From: Pseudomonadota bacterium
GTDB lineage: Bacteria; Pseudomonadota; Alphaproteobacteria; Rhodospirillales; 2-02-FULL-58-16
Direction: 5' to 3'
Assembly (NCBI GenBank): GCA_022572335.1
Contig: JACZWD010000114.1
Span: forward strand, 1 to 8,575
DNA: 8,575 nt
The translations under genes were made by a program, and so were the position numbers. The notes beneath the pieces are model-generated. The model made no database searches. It was given only the letters and a program-made list of their open reading frames with translations, and was not told the origin of the DNA. Of the stretch, positions 5,793 to 8,575 are shown in pieces (the stretch's first letter is position 1; the number at the start of each line of letters is the position of its first letter).

Positions 5793-7280
5793 ATGCGAAT
5801 GCCGGAACCCGATGCCGGGATCATCGCCCGGCGGTCGGACATCATCGCCGGGCTGCGCAGGATCGTCCCCGGCGAGGGTGTCATCGTCGACACCGAAGAG
5901 CTCCGCGTCTACGAGTGCGACGGCCTGTCGGCCTACCGCCAAATACCCCTGGTCGTGATCCTGCCCGAGACCACGGCCCAGGTGTCGGCGATCCTGTCGT
6001 TCTGCCTCGCCGAAGGCGTCAAGATCGTTCCCCGCGGCGCCGGCACGTCGCTCACCGGGAGCTCCATGCCGCTGGCCGACGCCGTCACCGTGGGGCTTGG
6101 CAAGTTCAACAGGATCCTCGACATCGATTACCAGAACCGCGTCGTCGTCGCCCAGCCGGGCGTCACCAACCTGGGCATTTCCGACGCCGTCCAGCACAGG
6201 GGCTTCTACTACGCGCCCGATCCGTCGAGCCAGATCGCCTGTTCCATCGGCGGCAACGTGGGCACCAATTCGGGCGGCGTGCACTGCCTGAAATACGGCC
6301 TGACGACGAACAACCTCCTGGGCCTGGAGGTGGTCCTCATCAACGGCGAGGTCATCCGCCTCGGCGGCAAGCACCTGGACAGCGAGGGCTACGACCTTCT
6401 CGGGCTGATGACCGGCTCCGAAGGGCTTTTGGGCGTCATCACCGAGGTCACCGTGCGCATCCTGCAGAAGCCCGAATGCGCGCGCGCCCTCCTCATCGGG
6501 TTCTCCTCGAACGAGGCGGCGGGCGACTGCGTCGCCGCCATCATCGGCGCCGGCATCATTCCCGGCGGCATGGAGATGATGGATAAACCCGCCATCCACG
6601 CCGCCGACGACTTCGTCCACGCCGGCTACCCGCGGGACGTGGAGGCGCTGCTGATCGTCGAGCTGGACGGGCCCGCGGCCGAAGTGGAGGACTTGATCGC
6701 GCGGGTCGAGGCCATCGCCAGGGAAAGCGGCGCCGTCAACGTCCGCACCAGCCGCGACGAAGAGGAACGCCTGAAATTCTGGGCCGGCCGCAAGGCGGCC
6801 TTCCCGGCGGTGGGACGCATCTCGCCGGATTATTACTGCATGGACGGCACCATCCCGCGCAACAAGCTGGCCGAGGTGCTCAAGCGCATCGGCGCCCTGT
6901 CCAAGGAATACGGCCTCGGTGTCGCCAACGTGTTCCACGCCGGCGACGGCAACCTGCATCCGTTGATCCTATACGACGCCAACAAGCCGGGCGAGTTGGA
7001 AGCGGTGGAAGAGATGGGCGCCAAGATCCTGCGCCTGTGCGTCGAGGTCGGCGGGGTGCTCACCGGCGAGCACGGCGTCGGCATCGAGAAGCGCGACCTG
7101 ATGGACACCATGTTCACCGAGGACGACCTGAAGCAGCAGCAGCGGGTCAAGTGCGCCTTCGACGCCGGCCATCTGCTGAACCCCGGCAAGGTCTACCCCA
7201 CCTTGCACCGGTGCGCCGAACTGGGCCGCGTGCACGTGCACCGGGGACAGTTCCGCTTCCCCGACCTGCCCCGGTTTTAG
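5793..7280 (+). CDS. glcD: Glycolate oxidase subunit GlcD (FAD-linked)
   Basis: The catalytic flavoprotein subunit of glycolate oxidase, converting glycolate to glyoxylate in a membrane-associated GlcDEF complex that reduces the quinone pool rather than oxygen. It has 495 aa against 499 for E. coli GlcD. The FAD-binding PCMH-type domain shows PRGAGTSLTG (80-89), GGNVGTNSGGVHCLKYGLTTNNLLGLE (153-179) and TGSEGLLGVITEVTVR (207-222). The FAD-oxidase C-terminal domain shows VFHAGDGNLHPL (380-391, with the paired histidines expected at the active site), GGVLTGEHGVGIEKRDLM (420-437) and LNPGKVYP (462-469). The ATG at 5793 is chosen for its excellent ribosome site, AGGGGAAGGA, five bases upstream; an ATG two codons later is less well placed. 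glcE follows after 15 bases. D-lactate dehydrogenases share the fold, but the glcE/glcF order supports glycolate. Confidence 0.95.
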   Translation: MRMPEPDAGIIARRSDIIAGLRRIVPGEGVIVDTEELRVYECDGLSAYRQIPLVVILPETTAQVSAILSFCLAEGVKIVPRGAGTSLTGSSMPLADAVTVGLGKFNRILDIDYQNRVVVAQPGVTNLGISDAVQHRGFYYAPDPSSQIACSIGGNVGTNSGGVHCLKYGLTTNNLLGLEVVLINGEVIRLGGKHLDSEGYDLLGLMTGSEGLLGVITEVTVRILQKPECARALLIGFSSNEAAGDCVAAIIGAGIIPGGMEMMDKPAIHAADDFVHAGYPRDVEALLIVELDGPAAEVEDLIARVEAIARESGAVNVRTSRDEEERLKFWAGRKAAFPAVGRISPDYYCMDGTIPRNKLAEVLKRIGALSKEYGLGVANVFHAGDGNLHPLILYDANKPGELEAVEEMGAKILRLCVEVGGVLTGEHGVGIEKRDLMDTMFTEDDLKQQQRVKCAFDAGHLLNPGKVYPTLHRCAELGRVHVHRGQFRFPDLPRF

Positions 7281-7289
7281 GTCCCGGGG
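7269..7289 (+). promoter_or_regulatory. Hairpin spanning the glcD stop and glcE ribosome site
   Basis: CCCCGG (7269-7274) pairs with CCGGGG (7284-7289) around a nine-base loop that contains the glcD stop codon TAG (7278-7280). The right arm is the only G-rich stretch before the glcE ATG, so the hairpin could hide the glcE ribosome site until ribosomes finishing glcD open it. There is no U-tract, so this is not a terminator. The pairing is seen; the coupling role is inference. Confidence 0.4.
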
Positions 7290-7295
7290 TCCTTG

Positions 7296-8531
7296 ATGAC
7301 CGAAACCCTTACACCCGCGACGGCCGAGCAGGTCCTCGAGACCGTGCAATGGGCGGCGGCGGAGGAAACGCCGCTCGAGGTCATCGGCGCGGGCAGCAAA
7401 CGCGCCTACGGGCGGCCCTCGCGGGCGGCCCACCGGCTGGACCTGAAGGCGCTTTCGGGCATCGAGCTGTACGAGCCCATGGAACTGGTGATGAGCGCCA
7501 GGGCGGCGACGCCGCTCGCCGACATCGACGCGGCGCTGGCCGAAAACCGCCAGCGGCTCGGCTTCGAGCCCGCCGACCTGGGCCCCCTTCTCGGTACCGG
7601 GGCGGGGGCGGGCACCATCGGCGGCGCCGTGATCTGCAACCTGAGTGGCCCCGGGCGCATCAAGGCGGGCGCCGCGCGCGACCATATCCTCGGCTTTCAC
7701 GCGGTCAGCGGGCGCGGCGGGGAGTTCAAGTCGGGCGGCCGGGTGGTCAAGAACGTCACCGGGTTCGACCTCTCCAAGCTGATGGCCGGCTCCTTCGGCA
7801 CCCTGGCGGTGCTTACGGACGTCACGGTCAAGGTGATGCCGGAGCCGGAAGAGACGCGCACCGTGCTGGTGCTGGGCGCCGGCGACGCCCAGGCGGTCAA
7901 GGCCATGAGCGAGGCCCTGAACAGCGCCTTCGAGGTCTCCGCCGCCGCCCATCTTCCCGCCGCCGTGGCGGCGGGCACGGCCGTCGCCTCCGTCGCCGCG
8001 GCCGGGGCGGCGGTGACGGCGCTGCGCGTCGAAGGGCCGGAGCCCTCGGTCGTCTACCGCGCCGAAGCCCTCAAGACCCTGCTCGCGGCGTACGGGAGCC
8101 GCGAGGAACTGGACACCGCAGAGTCCCTGGCCTTCTGGCGCCAGGTGCGTGACGTGGGGTTCTTCGTCGCCGACGGGGCGGGGGAGGCCCAGGCACAGGT
8201 CTGGCGGCTGTCGGGGCCGCCCGCCGAGGGCGCCGGGGTGGCGGCCCGCATCCTCGACGCCGCGGACGGCCGGGTCTTCTACGACTGGGGCGGCGGGTTG
8301 CTGTGGCTGGCGCTGGCGCCCAGGCCGGACGGCGGCCACGAAGCCGTGCGCGGCGCCATCGGCGACGCCGGCGGCCACGCCACCCTGGTCAGGGCGGACG
8401 CCGACGTGCGCGCCGCCGTGCCCGTGTTCCAGCCCCAGCCCGGGCCGCTCTCCCGGCTCACGGCGCGGGTCAAGGAAGCCTTCGATCCCAAGGGCGTCCT
8501 CAACCCCGGGCGCATGTACGAAGGCGTGTAG
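7296..8531 (+). CDS. glcE: Glycolate oxidase subunit GlcE (FAD-binding)
   Basis: The second FAD-binding subunit of glycolate oxidase, needed together with GlcD and the iron-sulfur subunit GlcF. It has 411 aa, longer than E. coli GlcE (350 aa). An N-terminal PCMH-type FAD domain shows IGAGSKRAYGR (30-40), GTGAGAGTIGGAV (100-112), GPGRIKAGAARDHILGF (118-134) and GGRVVKNVTGFDLSKLMAGSFGTL (147-170). The usual large FAD-oxidase C-terminal domain is replaced by a shorter alanine-rich region (about 212-242 is very Ala-rich), ending in the family signature KEAFDPKGVLNPGRMY (393-408). The ATG at 7296 is chosen, with GGGG six bases upstream; a TTG at 7293 is in frame but no better placed. It lies 15 bases after glcD and five before glcF, so all are on one transcript. 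Confidence 0.93.
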   Translation: MTETLTPATAEQVLETVQWAAAEETPLEVIGAGSKRAYGRPSRAAHRLDLKALSGIELYEPMELVMSARAATPLADIDAALAENRQRLGFEPADLGPLLGTGAGAGTIGGAVICNLSGPGRIKAGAARDHILGFHAVSGRGGEFKSGGRVVKNVTGFDLSKLMAGSFGTLAVLTDVTVKVMPEPEETRTVLVLGAGDAQAVKAMSEALNSAFEVSAAAHLPAAVAAGTAVASVAAAGAAVTALRVEGPEPSVVYRAEALKTLLAAYGSREELDTAESLAFWRQVRDVGFFVADGAGEAQAQVWRLSGPPAEGAGVAARILDAADGRVFYDWGGGLLWLALAPRPDGGHEAVRGAIGDAGGHATLVRADADVRAAVPVFQPQPGPLSRLTARVKEAFDPKGVLNPGRMYEGV

Positions 8532-8536
8532 CGCCG

Positions 8537-8575
8537 ATGCAGACCAACTTCTCCCCCGATCAGCTCACCGAGCGC
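8537..8575 (+). CDS. glcF: Glycolate oxidase iron-sulfur subunit GlcF, 5' end only
   Basis: The first 13 codons (MQTNFSPDQLTER) start five bases after the glcE stop and run off the window. The MQT- opening matches the usual start of GlcF (E. coli MQTQL), and the position directly after glcDE is where glcF belongs. The complete protein would carry two 4Fe-4S clusters passing electrons from the flavin subunits towards quinone; none of that part is visible here. AAGGCG about ten bases upstream is a weak ribosome site, so coupling to glcE is likely. Confidence 0.85.
   Translation, partial: MQTNFSPDQLTER

Noticed and set aside
5748..8378. Long minus-strand frames opposite glcD and glcE (5748-6959 and 6969-8378), and a plus-strand frame at 7037-8152
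   Set aside because: All overlap strongly conserved GlcD/GlcE coding sequence. Their translations are low-complexity Arg/Gly/Ala/Asp strings typical of high-GC shadow frames.

Overview
The window looks like ordinary chromosomal DNA from a high-GC alphaproteobacterium, probably near the Rhodospirillales. This rests on strong G/C third-position bias, a 41-residue cysteine-poor L36 of the kind usual in alphaproteobacteria, a tRNA-Val(GAC) with encoded CCA, and the gene families present. The taxonomy is inference; there is no 16S or other direct marker. No integrase, transposase, phage gene, CRISPR array or resistance island is visible.

Layout: (1) 13-3185, minus strand: a two-gene trehalose unit. 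A GH15 glucoamylase/trehalase-like hydrolase is followed by trehalose-6-phosphate synthase otsA, whose TTG start overlaps the hydrolase stop codon. (2) 3186-3611: a 426-bp spacer without a convincing gene. It contains an A/T-rich imperfect palindrome with repeated GGAATTA words and a likely terminator for the next unit. (3) 3612-5104, minus strand: an N-formylglutamate amidohydrolase family protein and a MnaT/Pat-like GNAT acetyltransferase joined by an ATGA overlap. (4) 5105-5672, plus strand: tRNA-Val(GAC), then rpmJ as a single-gene unit with its own sigma70-like promoter and a strong intrinsic terminator. (5) 5793-8575, plus strand: glcD, glcE and the first 13 codons of glcF, the glycolate oxidase operon.

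How the genes work together: the first unit makes trehalose 6-phosphate and probably hydrolyses an alpha-glucoside, perhaps trehalose itself. The second pairs an amidohydrolase with an N-acetyltransferase, suggesting amino-acid or amino-acid-analogue turnover, but the substrate cannot be read from sequence. The tRNA and L36 genes are housekeeping. GlcDEF oxidises glycolate to glyoxylate and passes electrons to the respiratory chain.

No clearly new biological system was found. The points most worth a second look are the co-translated GH15-otsA pair, the coupled amidohydrolase-acetyltransferase pair, the palindromic element at 3427-3474, and three hairpins that place a stop codon in the loop.
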